The notes beneath the pieces were generated by a model. The model saw only the letters and a program-made list of their open reading frames with translations, was not told the DNA's origin and made no database searches. Position numbers and translations under genes: made by a program. A stretch of DNA of 64,000 nt from Camellia lanceoleosa (taxonomy: Eukaryota; Streptophyta; Magnoliopsida; Ericales; Theaceae), in the NCBI GenBank assembly GCA_025200525.1, contig CM045758.1, positions 8,552,580 to 8,616,579 on the forward strand, written 5' to 3'. Within the stretch, counting starts at the first letter, position 1, and each line of letters opens with the position of its first letter. Below, piece by piece: positions 1 to 10,972 of this stretch.

Positions 1-377
1 TTTGAATACCTTGGGTACGTGGGAAGTGATTAGGATCACAATGGGTTTGTCTCGCTTGTTAGAGACTTAGATGTAATGTTATGTGCCTGTCTGATAACAT
101 GTTTATGTGGCTATTTGGGTATGGGATTTGGTTTCTAGGATATTGATTGGATCCTTGGGTTTCCGGGAGTCTTGTTGGAAAGGCACCTGATCAATGCCGT
201 TTCTAACTAGAACTCTAGTAATGTCTTGGGACTATCATTATCCGGAAATGAAATCCGTAAGTGCTTATATGTTTATGTGCTTACGTGGAGTGAATTACAT
301 TCGTCCATGCATTAGGACGCGAATGTTTAGTTTCGGCGCATTTATGAATGTGCTAATACCTTTGTTATCTTTTACTA

Positions 378-658
378 GGATGCCTAGGCGAGGCAGTTGT
401 GATTTCCCTCCTTCCGCTCGGGAAGAGCTGCGGAAACAATTTGTGGCGTTACACCAAGGTACTACACCTTTGGCGCAGTTTGAGAGATGGTTTGCTAACC
501 TGTCGAGGTTTGCTCCAGAGTTGGTTGAGACGGAAGAGTTGCGTTGTGCGGAGTTTGAGAGTAAGTTGTGTGATGATATCCGGGTGAGGATTGCGGGATC
601 CTGGCATAGGAGTTATAGTGTGCTTGTTGGGGCTGCCCATGTAGAGGTGCGGTGTTAG
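378..658 (+). pseudogene. Gag fragment, Ty3 (Tekay-like) retrotransposon
   Basis: The open frame runs through a typical retrotransposon gag core: a PPSAREELRKQF start, an acidic and hydrophobic middle (LSRFAPELVETEELR) and a FESKL segment. Gag forms the particle that packages element RNA in the cytoplasm. Only about 90 residues are left; a full Tekay gag is several times longer. About 165 bases downstream (823-849), in another phase, there is a zinc-knuckle remnant with the pattern C-x2-C-x4-H, but its last cysteine is lost next to a TGA. The frame also extends upstream to 194, but that part has no gag character. This is a decayed piece, not a gene. Confidence 0.75.
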
Positions 659-3468
659 CAATGGGGCGAGTGGGGAGAAGCCATTTTGGCGACTCCGTGA
701 CTCGAGGTGTTGGTAGGCCTTTGAAGAGGCGAGAGGGTTCGAACTGCGGCAGAAGGATGGGCTAGAACTACTCTTCCAAAGGACGGATTTGGGTTCGGAG
801 CAAGCGAGCGAGGAGTGTTATTTGTTTGAGATGTGGTCTGCGGGGCCACAAGGTTTGATTTGCCCACGAGAGGAGGGCAAGGTTAGCGATCCAATTAGTA
901 GTTGTACCATCAGATTGTCTAATCGGTAGGGTTTTACGCCGGAAAAGTTGATGGGGAGGCAATTGTTGGAGCCTTCGTCGGCTCGGACTTGAATCGAGCT
1001 CGTGCAGGAGCCGTTTACTTGTTGGGTGTGTAGCGGCGGGCCATCTTCGGCGTTTTTGTACTCGGCGGGGCTTCTTTAGGGACCTTGCACCTAGTCGTGC
1101 CCGGTTTCTTTCGACTAAGCGAGGCGATGTCGTTTGAGGACTAGCGAGCGATTCCGAGGGCCTCGGGAGAGTCGAGTTTCAAGCTCGGTTGGGGAGGTTG
1201 AAAGTTGTTCTCGGTGTGGCGGAGGGGCACGTTGGTAGTACCTGTCCGTGGCCTGTAAACTCGTAGGTTATCTTGTGTTTGGAGATGACCAATTTTGTCG
1301 GTCCAGCGAGGGACGATAGTGGTGGTAATACCGAGGGATTGGTTCTGTTTTGACTGATCCGTTTTGTAATCCGTGGTTTATCGTTTTGTAATCTTTGGAG
1401 GTTTGTTGTATAACCCAAGTGGTTGGGAATGTTGAAACACTTGAACTATATGTATGTATGCTTTGTTTGTTGATTTCCCTGGACTGGATGCATGTGAACG
1501 TGTATTAGCTCTAGAGTGTTATTAATGTAACGAGTTGGGGTGAGACCGAAAGGGTGGGTAATTAATACATTTCCTTGCAGGAAACCTGATTTGGGCAAAG
1601 TAGGGGCTAAGGAGTCATGTCTTCAAAAGTTGTGAACCACCGAGGGGTGTGTGTGTTAGTCAAAACCGGTGGGGCGAGTCATTTCACTTGCCAAGTGTGT
1701 AACCCATTTATGATTTTGTTAGGGTTGGATCGGTACCTTCGTGGCGGTTAACATTACCGAGATTGTAGGTACACTAGTATGGTTGTTTTGAGTGAGGGAT
1801 GTTAGTCCTGTATTCAATGGTAGGCTGTTATGCTAGGAGTGGTATGTGGTGAGTAATGGTGCTATGTGTTGGGCAAGGGGAAATAAGAGTTTCCTAAGTT
1901 CTTTATGTGAATCAAGGGTGATAGATTTGTACCTTAGTTTTGACCAAGTCGAGGTATTGTTAGAAGGATTGATTGGGTGTATAACGTAGTTGAGGTGTGA
2001 CCGTGGATAGAGTCACAGTGGTGTGAGATTGGCGACCTGTATGTCTTAATGACGAAGGGGGTGAGGACTTGTACTCCTCGAGAGGTTAGAATGGTGAATA
2101 GTGAAAGCCGAGTTGGCGTATGTTAAGGCCGGGTTAGTCCATGGTGGTTGTCGGGCGATAGCATTGGCTAGTGGTTTGGCACGGAGATTGGGTGTCGGTT
2201 GTACTCTCGAGGTGGAGGGTGAGACCTCTAAATGAGGGAGCTTTGCGGTGTGATGCATGATGATGAGTGGTCGATATGTTGTGTTTGGGTGGATAAATCT
2301 AGAAAGGAGTTGGACATAGGTGTCCGTCAGTCGTGTCGGATAGTGGTAACACAAGTGAGGCGGTAAGGTTGTGAAGAGTGATTGAGACACTCAGTCAGAA
2401 TCAGTTCGGTTTGTTTGGTTTCTACTTGTGCGTGGCGAGGCACGAGGTGTGTGCTATTATCCGTTGGGATGTTACGTGGTTGGAACTTCCGGTGTTAGGA
2501 GTCTCTCTGTGAATGTGTTGTTGGGAATATCGCGTCATTCCGTGAATTGGCCTTATTATGACTTGCTTGGAGTGTCAAGTGTTGGACACCGGTTAGCATA
2601 TGGTTAGCGATGTGGTGTAGAGGACGTTTGAGCATTTGTAGTGATAGTATGTGCATTACTATTGTTGTTGATCTTGGGTCTATGTGATTAGACCTTTCCA
2701 TTTGTTGAGGTGTTGTGAAACACAGTGGGGTAGCGAAGCCACTGGGGTGGGAGAGGAATCTCTGGAGCCATTATGGGCAGTTGCGTATATATTATATCTT
2801 TAATGTGGTGTGCATATTATAGGTATTGTGGTTTATGGTCATACTGTGGGTTATACCATGAGAATGTAGTTGGATTTAGCATCGTATATGTTAAATGTGT
2901 GATAGAAATGCATGTTATAGATGCGTGTGGTGGCATATATATATATATATGTGTGATTTGTCGCTTGAATAGGGACGGGGTAACCAGTAGTGGGCCTGAT
3001 GGGCTAAATCAGATGAGAATGATTGGGTTGTGAGCAGCATCATGTTTTTGAAAAAAAAAAAAATGTCTACAAAACTTTGGAAATTCGCATGGGACGTGCA
3101 AAAACTAGATTTCAAATTTCTTTTTTATAAATTTCAAAGTTTGGTTATTTTTCTGAAAATGCTTTTTGAACCAGAGAAATTTTTATGTGCTCAGATAAAC
3201 CGATATGTTAATTGTTCCATTCAGTATTGTGGTTGTTGAGTTGTTGAGTAGTGACTTAGCTTCGAGAGCTAGTCGGTTGTTTTGGTGGTTTATCTCGGAA
3301 GAGATTGGGTTTTGTTGAAGTTTCGTATGCCGGGGTGTTGTCTTCTGTTGGGGCATGTGTCCTCGTTTAGTCCTTTCCTAGTGTGAGGGACGAATAGAAC
3401 TTCAGTTGAGGGATTGATTTCTTTGTATTGAGGGGTTGGTAGTCAGTTGGCCTTCGTGTTGGCGTGAC

Positions 3469-3502
3469 CTTAATTTCGGGGACGAAATTCTTTAAGGGAG
3501 GT
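3469..3502 (+). other. End of pol and polypurine tract of the Tekay-like element
   Basis: The sequence encodes a remnant of the FGDE-type C-terminal tail common at the end of Tekay pol, followed by TTTAAGGGAGG. This purine tract directly abuts the LTR start. In this lineage that position is the polypurine tract that primes second-strand DNA synthesis. It fixes the orientation as plus and the LTR boundary near 3502. Confidence 0.65.
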
Positions 3503-3749
3503 TATAGCGATCCTGGGTTCTACCCTTGGTGTACAGTGATTCGGACTTATGTCCGTGGGTGTTAGGGGTTGTTTGAACCTTGGTTGCGTCCTTTTAGACT
3601 TTGTATTTGGGTTATAGGACGTGTTGGGCGGGTTCGTTTTGGCTTGGTTGTGTTTGGAGCTAAGTGTTGGTGCCCAGAATTTTGCTCCTTCGCCGGCGAG
3701 ATTTGGTCGCCGAGCGGCGTGGTTTCTTGTGTCCGTGGGTCGAGCAGGT

Positions 3750-4030
3750 GGCTTCGCTCGAGCGAGCGACTGCGTCGAAGTCGACTGAGCTTTGTTTCGT
3801 CGCTGGAGCGAGTTGCCCGTCGCCAGAACTTGCGTCTAGTTGCAGTTGCAACCTGAAGGCTTGCATTGCTGGCTCGAGCGAGCTTTTCTTCGCTCGAGCG
3901 AGCTTCTGGGTCGGTGGTTGGCTCGAGCGAGGGTTTCTTGGCTCGAGCGAGGGGAGCTTTTGAGGCGGTGTTGGGTGTTTTCTGTGTCTGGTCGCTCGAG
4001 CGACCATGTCTTCGCTCGAGCGAGCCTGGT
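3750..4030. repeat. Cluster of GCTCGAGCGAG repeats in LTR A
   Basis: About seven copies of GCTCGAGCGA or a one-base variant occur within 280 bases, with uneven spacers. Each copy has the palindromic core CTCGAG and is CpG-rich in an otherwise AT/GT-rich LTR. The same palindrome clusters in the minus-strand Tekay LTR at 25490-25770. Confidence 0.8.
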
Positions 4031-4901
4031 GTATATCAGTAGGCAGCAGCGGGGAGAACTTCACTTTTTCTTCTTCTTTCATTTTGGAACCTTAGCAGCC
4101 GACTCCCTCTCTCTCTAAACATATATTCTCTCTAGGATTTCATCTCTCTTTAGTGTGGATCTAACCTAAGTCCTTTGTTAATAAGATAGAGGGTGGTGAG
4201 ATCTTCGTTTTAATCTGAAAAAGTTGGGATTTGGAGCACTTTGGGTTTTGGTCTTCATCTCCGTTTGGGCTCGAATTTCGAGGTAGGGATATCCTACTCC
4301 TTCTTATGGTCTTTGTCTTTAAATTTTAGCATTTGGTTATGTTGGGGGTTGTTGCGTAATTTTTGAGAAACTTTGGGGCCTTTTGTGCAATTTTATAAAA
4401 GTTGGGGTTTTGTTTAGAAATGAGCCTGTATGCATGTTTGGCATAGGAAAGGGAGTAAATGACGGATTGTAAATGAAAATGGAGCCTTAGGGTTGTTTTG
4501 TGAATTATGGTAATTTGCCCTAATTGGTTTAATTAATTAATGTATATAATTAATTAAAGAGAATGAGGAATTGGATTGAATATGTGGAAATTGAGAATGT
4601 ACGGGGTAAAGGGTGTAGTTGAATCGTGTATTACTCACCTGATTGAAATATGGTTATATTATCGATTTGTGCATTTATTTCTGTTTAGAAATAATCGCTT
4701 TGGCTACGATGGAGGGTAGTGTTGATTGTTGTAGCCAATGCTTGCTGATTAGGCAAACTAAACCTAATGGAGTGGAAATGTCATAGAGTATGACGAGTGA
4801 TCGAATACATTAACTTTATGTATTGATTGAATGCGTATGTGGTTATGTGTTTATATGCATTGTTTGTGTTTGTGTATGGGAGGTGATAGTTGATGTACTC
4901 C

Positions 4902-4980
4902 ACGGTTTAGGGAAGATGGGGATGTACCTCTAAACCGTTAACTGATGGCTAGGGAAGATGGGGATGTACCTCTAGGCCAT
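4902..4980 (+). repeat. Two hairpins with an identical loop and different stems (LTR A)
   Basis: Arms 4902-4910 (ACGGTTTAG) and 4930-4938 (CTAAACCGT) pair perfectly over 9 bp. Arms 4945-4952 (ATGGCTAG) and 4972-4980 (CTAGGCCAT) pair over 8 bp with one bulged G. The 19-base loop GGAAGATGGGGATGTACCT is identical in both. The stems differ while pairing is kept, the same design as in the other Tekay-type LTRs of the window. Confidence 0.75.
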
Positions 4981-6308
4981 TGAAAAATATTGGATGTAGC
5001 TCATATGCTTGTCCATGGAAAATATTGGATGTAGCTTATATGCTTGTCCATGGAGAAATATTGAAATAGCTCATATGCTCTTCCATGGAGATGTGTTGGA
5101 GTGTTGTTTGTTGATATGATATAGCACTAAAATGTATATCATTATTGTTTTGGGAAGTACTAAGTGTATGGATTGGTTTGATATAGCACTAAAATGTATA
5201 TCGTTATCAATTGTGAAGTATAGAAAATGTTTCTATGTGAAGTTGATACAACACCAACATGTGTGTCATAAGTAAAGAATGAAAGTGGTTTATGTGTTAG
5301 TGATATAACGCGAAAAGGTTTTGGCCAGATCTTCGAGCAGGTTTTCAAACTCTTGTTGAGAAAGAAATGGAAAGTGAATTGGTACTTAAGCTGGGTTGTC
5401 TTGAAATGGTAAAAGAATGTAAGTGTTGTCTCAGAATGTATAAGTGTAGGCCATCTGTTGATTGCTAAAGTTTTAGGCATTGTTCATAGTTGGTTTAGTG
5501 TATTTCTACTGGGCTGTGGCTCACCCTATATGGGACACCATTTTCAGGTACAGGGAGCATGCCACCTCCAAGGATATCGCTTGAGAGGCTAGAGGCAGGC
5601 AGATGATTGTGGTTTTGACTGTATTTTGTTTTAATTACATGTAATTTCAAGCCAAGGGCTTTTCATGTATTTGAGTTAGTACTCTTCTGTTTGTAACCAA
5701 GTGTTAGCTTAGAAAGATGTAAGCCCATGGGGCGTTTAATTCTGTTGATTAACATGTAAAGATGTTTATCCCTTGTAGCAATGTATGTATGAATGGATGG
5801 GTTTTCTGTTATTATTTTGGGGGCGTTATAGTCGGCCCCGCCACCAACTGCATCATATGCCGGGAACTTCATGTCGCAGGAGCCCCCGCTACTGGGGCGA
5901 ATTGTGATTGAGCTCAGCCAACCTGAAGCTATCTCTAGTTCCGGCAATGACATGTCGACGACAACGGGTCAACGGCGCCGTAGCAACCTAAACCGTCCAC
6001 CAAGCTGAGGCTAGTGGAAAGAACAAGGTGGACACTGATCCTATGAACAACTGCTGTGGGCAGTCGAGGCTTTGAAAGCCGGGGGGTAGAATAAGCAGCA
6101 AGTATTCGCAGTTGTGACTAAGACTGTGGATGACACTTTCCCCACTCCGACCAAGGGCAGTTCAAGCCAGGCAGAAAATTGGGATAGGAATTGTCATACC
6201 AGAACCGTTTCCTCCAACCCTAACCCTGCACCCAAGAAAAATCAACAAGCCAAGCCTATACTTGCCGACCCCTTTGCTTGTGCACCTAGCTAAAACCCAC
6301 AAACCTTG

Positions 6309-6617
6309 AAGTATCAACCCCAAGGTCACAGGGTCTTCCATGCCCTCTACATGCCTTTGTCCAAGGCTCTTCAAATCCTTGTTGAGAAAGGTCATCTCAA
6401 ACCTCTTAAGCCACGACCTCTCCCTGCTCGTCTTCCACCCGGTCAAGATACTACCTAGTACTGTGCGTACCATCAACAAACTGGTCATACCACCGAAAAT
6501 TGCTTTCGACTTTGCCACGAAGTACAGGATTTGTTTGACAATGGGATTGTCCTCCCACCAAGCTTAGCAAAGTCTATCGTCACTGGATCAGTGAACCTGG
6601 AGGACAATGTGATGTGA
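6309..6617 (+). pseudogene. Gag fragment with CHHC zinc knuckle, Ogre/Tat-like
   Basis: One frame reads through a conserved gag C-terminal region: a KALQILVEKGHLKPL segment, then the knuckle YCAYHQQTGHTTENC, then CHEVQDLFDNG. The C-x2-H-x4-H-x4-C knuckle replaces the usual CCHC in the Tat/Ogre clade and should bind element RNA. A single in-frame TAG near 6453, just before the knuckle, breaks it, and the frame ends at TGA 6615-6617. It lies upstream of an Ogre-like 3' spacer and LTR in the same orientation, which fits one old element. Confidence 0.7.
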
Positions 6618-7844
6618 TCAAGGGTGAACCATCTGCCGGCGGTGCTCAATTTACTTCAGATGTGGCGTATGGCACGCACTATTTTGAGCGTTTGTGAATG
6701 CTAGTTTTTGTACATTCTGGCTTGGGTATTGAGTCAGTTCTATTGTGTTGTTTTGAGTCTGTCTCTTTGTTTTGAGTCAGTCTTTTTGTTTGAGGGTCTG
6801 TCTTGTTATATCGAGTCAGTCCTGTTGTGCAGAAGTAGGGTGATTTCGAGGATCTTACCTCGAACCTCACTGTTTTTGTTTTGTGTTTATCTTTTTGCTT
6901 TCTTTTAAGTCTGTTCCTGCCTTAGAGCCAGTTGTGCAGACAGTTCTGAATGAAACAGCAGTGGTTTTTCATGCTTTTGTGCTTGTTCTCGCCTTAAGTC
7001 GGTTGTGCCAGAAGTTTGAATGGAACGACAATGCATTTTCACCTACTTCTTCTGTGCCCTTTAAGTCATTGCATTGACCTAAGTTTTTCAAAACTTTTTG
7101 AACATTGTGATGAAAATGAAGAGGGAGGAATTCCTCGAGATTTGCAAAAATTTGATCAATTGAGAGATAGAAAGGCATGCTAAGCCCTTAATGAATGAGA
7201 TCATGTTTGTTAATATGAGTATTGAGAAGGATCCTGGCTTGATCCAAATTGGTTCCATACTGTCTTCAACACAAGCGACTAGTCGCTTTCTTAAAAAAAT
7301 TTAAAAAATGTTTTGCGCGGTCCTACGAAAACCTGTGTGGAATCGCTCTTGAGATTGTGCAGCTTAGGATCGCTCTCAGCCCTGAGACTCGACCCTTCAC
7401 TTTCAAACCTTGAACTTGAATTCAGAATGTTCAACGGTCAGCTACAATGTGAGGTCTCAGGTGGCGATTCAAGCAGCCCTCGAACTAGGGGCAGAAAAGT
7501 CAGATCAAGAATATCAGATGTCGTCAAAAGAAGCTTGCAAAGCTAGATCAGAAGCACCCCTCGAACTAGGGGCAAAATTGTCAAAGGTGCTCGAAGAGCC
7601 AAAAAAAATTGGGATGTTTCTCAAGCTAACAAAGATCAGCAAGAATGCCAAATCCCAAAAGGAAGGAAAGAAGAAAATATTGCTAAAGGATAACCGAGTT
7701 CCTATCCACAACACTAGGGGCAAATTTAGCCCCCCATTAGATAGACTCCTGCATTGTCAGTGAACAGCAGCCATTCTCCTGGATTCAGATGACTTCAGGA
7801 TCTCAAAACCATTTGACATGGACAAAGCTACACTTTTACCCTTG

Positions 7845-8165
7845 AGAGGCTCGCTGGGCCGAAAACCCGGAAGGGCGACCCAGGCAAAAGTTAGAGCAAG
7901 AAAAAGAACAAAAAGAACAAAAAAAAAAAAAAGAAAAATGCAAAGAATGAAAAAAAAAGAGAAAAAGAAGAAAAATGAAGAAAATGAAAGGAAAAGATGA
8001 AAAAGAAAAAAGTAAAAAAGAAATGAAAAGAAGAACATAGCTCGCAAGGTTGAAAACCCAGAAGGGTGGCCTTGGCAAAAGTTAGAGCGTAAAAGGTGAG
8101 GGTTAATACACGAGTGAACCTGAGACCCGAACTACGTAAGGCTTGATTCCCATCTTTGGGATAAG
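7845..8165 (+). repeat. Ogre-type 3' spacer: duplicated block split by a purine-rich run
   Basis: Two copies of a block containing GGGC/GGCC plus CAGGCAAAAGTTAGAGC (7850-7895 and 8045-8090) flank about 140 bases that are nearly all A and G on the plus strand (about 7895-8035). After the second copy comes the ACCTGAGACCCGAACTACGT segment. Apparent ORFs here are low-complexity Lys-rich (plus) or Phe-rich (minus) strings and should not be called genes. Confidence 0.6.
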
Positions 8166-8727
8166 TAGGCAACTTCATTTTGAAGTCCAGCCGTAAAGCA
8201 CTTCAAATTCGACTGTGTCCATGCGATGGTTCTGGTCATCTTTGTTTTCTCTATATCCGAGAATTTGGTCGTAATTGTCATTGTGAGGACTGGTTGCCAC
8301 GTGCTCCAGCACCATTCAGACAAGGGGCAACTTTCCATTGCCATGCAGTGCCATTTCAATAAGGGGCAATTTTCCATTGTTATGGATCTGAGGTTGTGCA
8401 TCTCAAGAGTAAATTCTGCGTTGGTCGAACAAGGCCATTTGCAAAAATAGTTTTTGAGAATTTTTAATGAGGTTGACTAATTCTCTCGAAAATTATTCCA
8501 TTTTTCCAAAACTGGACCATTTTCTTGAACCCAAAAAAAAGGGAAAAATTTTCAGTGCTCATAACCTGACTTGCATGATTTTAAATCGAAAAATCGAACA
8601 AGATTGTTAATCTAACTCTTATGTTGGTCAAAATTGTTTTAGTAGAAAATCAAAACAAAAAATTGGTCAAAATGATGAACTAGGGGCACAGTTGAGTCAG
8701 GTTTCCTATCTTTTCCCTATTGTCAAT

Positions 8728-8795
8728 GCATTTGCTAGAAAGGGCACCATGTTTGCCAGAAAGGGCACCCTATTCGCCAAGAAGGGCACAACGGA
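8728..8795 (+). repeat. Three-fold 24-bp tandem repeat
   Basis: The word TTTGCCAGAAAGGGCACC or a close variant occurs three times at a 24-base period, giving an eight-residue repeat (FARKGTMF-like) in a 115-codon frame that runs 8692-9039. I do not recognise that protein. The setting, inside a decayed retrotransposon spacer, argues against a real gene. Confidence 0.5.
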
Positions 8796-10140
8796 AGCTA
8801 ACAGAAAAGGGCTGAAAGCTCTCATATCGTCCAAGCAACGAGGTATCAAGCCAAGTGCGAAGCACGAATTGGAATGGGGCAAGATATTCCACTCTCTCAT
8901 CTGGACAGATCTGATCACGTCCAAACTCTCTAGCAGAGCATCATTAACCAATGTCAGCTACAGATTTGCTACACACCCAGTTGTAGCGCAGCCCCTCTGT
9001 GGGAGAAACTCACTGTTGGGAACAAGAAGAAGAATCTAGCGGAATGCTAGGGACAAGAGCCCGCAACTTTTTTGTTTATCCATCAAACACTCAAGGGAGG
9101 GATAAAAAATGAGAGATTGAAGAATAGAGAGATGTGCGCTGAGAGAAAAAGTGAGGAAAAAAGTCTTTTTCAGAAAAACAGAGCCTGAGGGTCGAGTGAT
9201 GTGAGAATCACAAATGAGAAATGATGGGAAACAATACTCGAAAAAACTGGCTACTCGTGCACCAAGAGGTCTCTTGCCTTTATAACACAGTTGAGTGTTG
9301 TGTTTGTGTGTTTTTGTTTGTTTTGATTCTTGTTTTGAGTCGTTTGAGTGTCAATAGATGTGTTTAGGTTGTTTTACCTTGTTTTTCCTTTGTTGAGTTG
9401 TGTTTAGGTTGTTCTACCTTTTGTTTTCCGTTGTTGACTGCTTTTGGTACGTAGTCGGGTTTGTAGGCTCAATACCCGGTTGAGAACCCTTTTCTCATCT
9501 CACTTTCAAAAAAAAATCATTTTGTGCTCAGAATGCCATGCCATTCTCCACATTTGTGCAAAACAGAATTTGTTCTTTCATAAAATCGCAGGGTTCAACC
9601 CAGATCATATGAGAACAGTAAAACCAGGACTTGAAGCTATATGGGTCCCGGACTGCAAAGCAAAAGAAAATAGGGAAATTTTGGAGCATCTGAGTGTGTT
9701 TCAACTTCTGCAAGTTCCGTCTTTATGAGCTGTGTGCCGAATAAGCAGAATATTGTGTTATGAGCTACTTGTTCAGAATAAGCAGTGTGCTGATATGAGC
9801 TGTGTGTTCAAAGTGAACAGAATATTGTGTTGAATGTTTCACTGTTTCAAGCCGGAATGACAATCAGAAGTGCTCTCCCTGAGTACCATTCCCCGTCAGA
9901 GTAAACTGGTTTACCGCTACTCACTCCATGAGGTGCTTTCTAAAGTGCCGCTTTGCTTATTGCATTCTCTAAACATCATGCTCTACTTTTCTTGTAACAT
10001 ATACTGTATCATCGCACTTATTGCGTTTATTTGCATCTTTTGTTGTCTTGTACCATTTATCCTTTTACGCCGAGCTGCGTTTAAGATCGATGTCCTCCGG
10101 GGCTTTCTCAGGTTGCGCCAAGCACGCGCTTGATAATTTG

Positions 10141-10955
10141 TTGGACCTCCTCTCACGATTTCAGCATGGTTTGAGTGTCCCGTTCCTTACGTGATTTCAG
10201 CGTGTTTGGAGTTTATCCCCAGCTGCGTTGTAGACGCGTTGGACAGTTTGTTGGACCTCCTCTCACGATTTCAGTGTGGTTTGAGTATCCCGTTCCTTAC
10301 GCGATTTCAGCGTGTTTGGAATTTATCCCAGGTTGCGTTGTAGACGCGCTGGGCGGTTTGTTGGACCTCATCTCACGATTTCATCGTGGTTTGAGTGTCC
10401 TGTTCCTTATGCCATTTCAGCGTGTTTGGAATTTATCCCAGGTTGTGTTGTAGATGCGCTGGGCGGTTTGTTGGACCTCCTCTCACGATTTTCAGCGTGG
10501 TTTGAGTGTCCCGTTCCTTACGCAATTTCAGCATGTTTGGAATTTATCTCAGGACGCCTGATGTGCGGGCCTGGGCGAGTTTTATCTCAAGTTGTGTTGA
10601 TACACGCGTTGGGCGGTTTGTTGGACCTCCTCTCATGATTTCAGCGTGGTTTGAGTGTCCCGTTCCTTACGCGATTTCAGAGTGTTTGGAATTTATCCCA
10701 GGTTGCGTTGTAGACGCACTGGGCTGTTTGTTGGACCTCCTCTCATGATTTCAGCGTGGTTTGGGTGTCCCGTTCCTTACGCGATTTCAGCGTGTTTGGA
10801 ATTTATCCCAGGTTGCGTTGTAGACGCGCTGGGCGGTTTGTTGGACCTGCTCTCACGATTTCAGTGTGGTTTGAGTGTCCCGTTCCTTACGCGATTTCAG
10901 AGTGTTTGGAATTTATCTCAAGACGCCTGATGTGCAGGCCTGGGGGGTTTTATCT
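10141..10955 (+). repeat. 110-bp tandem repeats before Ogre-like LTR 1
   Basis: Units starting with TTGGACCTCCTCTCACGATT begin at 10141, 10251, 10361, 10471, 10621, 10731 and 10841. The period is 110 bp except for one 150-bp unit, which carries an extra GACGCCTGATGTGCGGGCC block. Each unit itself contains the word GATTTCAGCGTG twice. Because 110 is not a multiple of three, several overlapping ORFs of similar sequence appear; these are by-products of the repeat. Related units recur at 14660-14900 before the second LTR. Such arrays are common in the 3' spacer of Ogre/Tat elements. Confidence 0.85.
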
Positions 10956-10972
10956 CAGGTTGCGTTGTAGAC

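Larger units (their letters stand above)
1..3502 (+). mobile_element. Eroded internal region of a Tekay-like Ty3 retrotransposon
   Basis: This is the 3' part of an element that enters from outside the window. It can be identified at two points: a gag fragment near 378-655, and the terminal block at 3469-3502 that ends in a polypurine tract against an LTR. Between them I could not follow any protease, RT or integrase frame for a useful distance. The stretch is rich in G and T on this strand, as expected if methylated cytosines had decayed to T. The element is inactive. Tekay assignment rests on the terminal block and the LTR style, and is moderately sure. Confidence 0.6.
3503..5830 (+). mobile_element. 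3' LTR of the Tekay-like element (LTR A)
   Basis: The LTR begins right after the polypurine tract with TTATAGCGATCC, a decayed form of the TGTAAC-type start, and ends in GGGGGCGTTATA, the usual GGGGCGTTACA-type end. Length is about 2.3 kb. It contains a cluster of CGCTCGAGCG-type palindromes (3750-4030), a CT-rich block, paired hairpins (4902-4980), a three-fold repeat of about 52 bp (4981-5090) and the motif CTGGGCTGTGGCTCACCC (5509-5526) shared with other Tekay LTRs here. Small ORFs inside it are not credible genes. Confidence 0.7.
5831..10972 (+). mobile_element. Eroded Ogre/Tat-like internal region
   Basis: Identification rests on a gag fragment with the C-x2-H-x4-H-x4-C knuckle of this lineage (6309-6617), a 3' spacer with GAAAACCCGGAAGGGCGACC and CGAACTACGTAAGGCTTGATT blocks that I associate with Ogre-like elements, repeated AACTAGGGGCA words (7480-7730), and 110-bp tandem repeats just before a long LTR. 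No RT or integrase frame survives. 5831-6150 may be further gag debris. 6660-7300 holds only T-rich GAGTCAGT-like short repeats, and 9050-10130 shows nothing recognisable. Confidence 0.55.

Noticed and set aside
3660..4118. ORFs of 92-140 codons on both strands in LTR A
   Set aside because: They overlap the GCTCGAGCGAG cluster, which is GC-rich and stop-poor. They are inside an LTR with no protein similarity.
5965..5985. CAACGGCGCCG as a tRNA-Asp primer site on the minus strand
   Set aside because: Only part of the site matches and no LTR end adjoins it.
7757..8178. Phe-rich minus-strand and Lys-rich plus-strand ORFs
   Set aside because: They translate a purine-rich low-complexity run in a retrotransposon spacer. 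The composition alone keeps the frames open.
8692..9039. 115-codon ORF as a possible gene
   Set aside because: It lies in the decayed Ogre-like spacer, carries a 24-bp tandem repeat and matches no family I recognise. It is listed only as a repeat.
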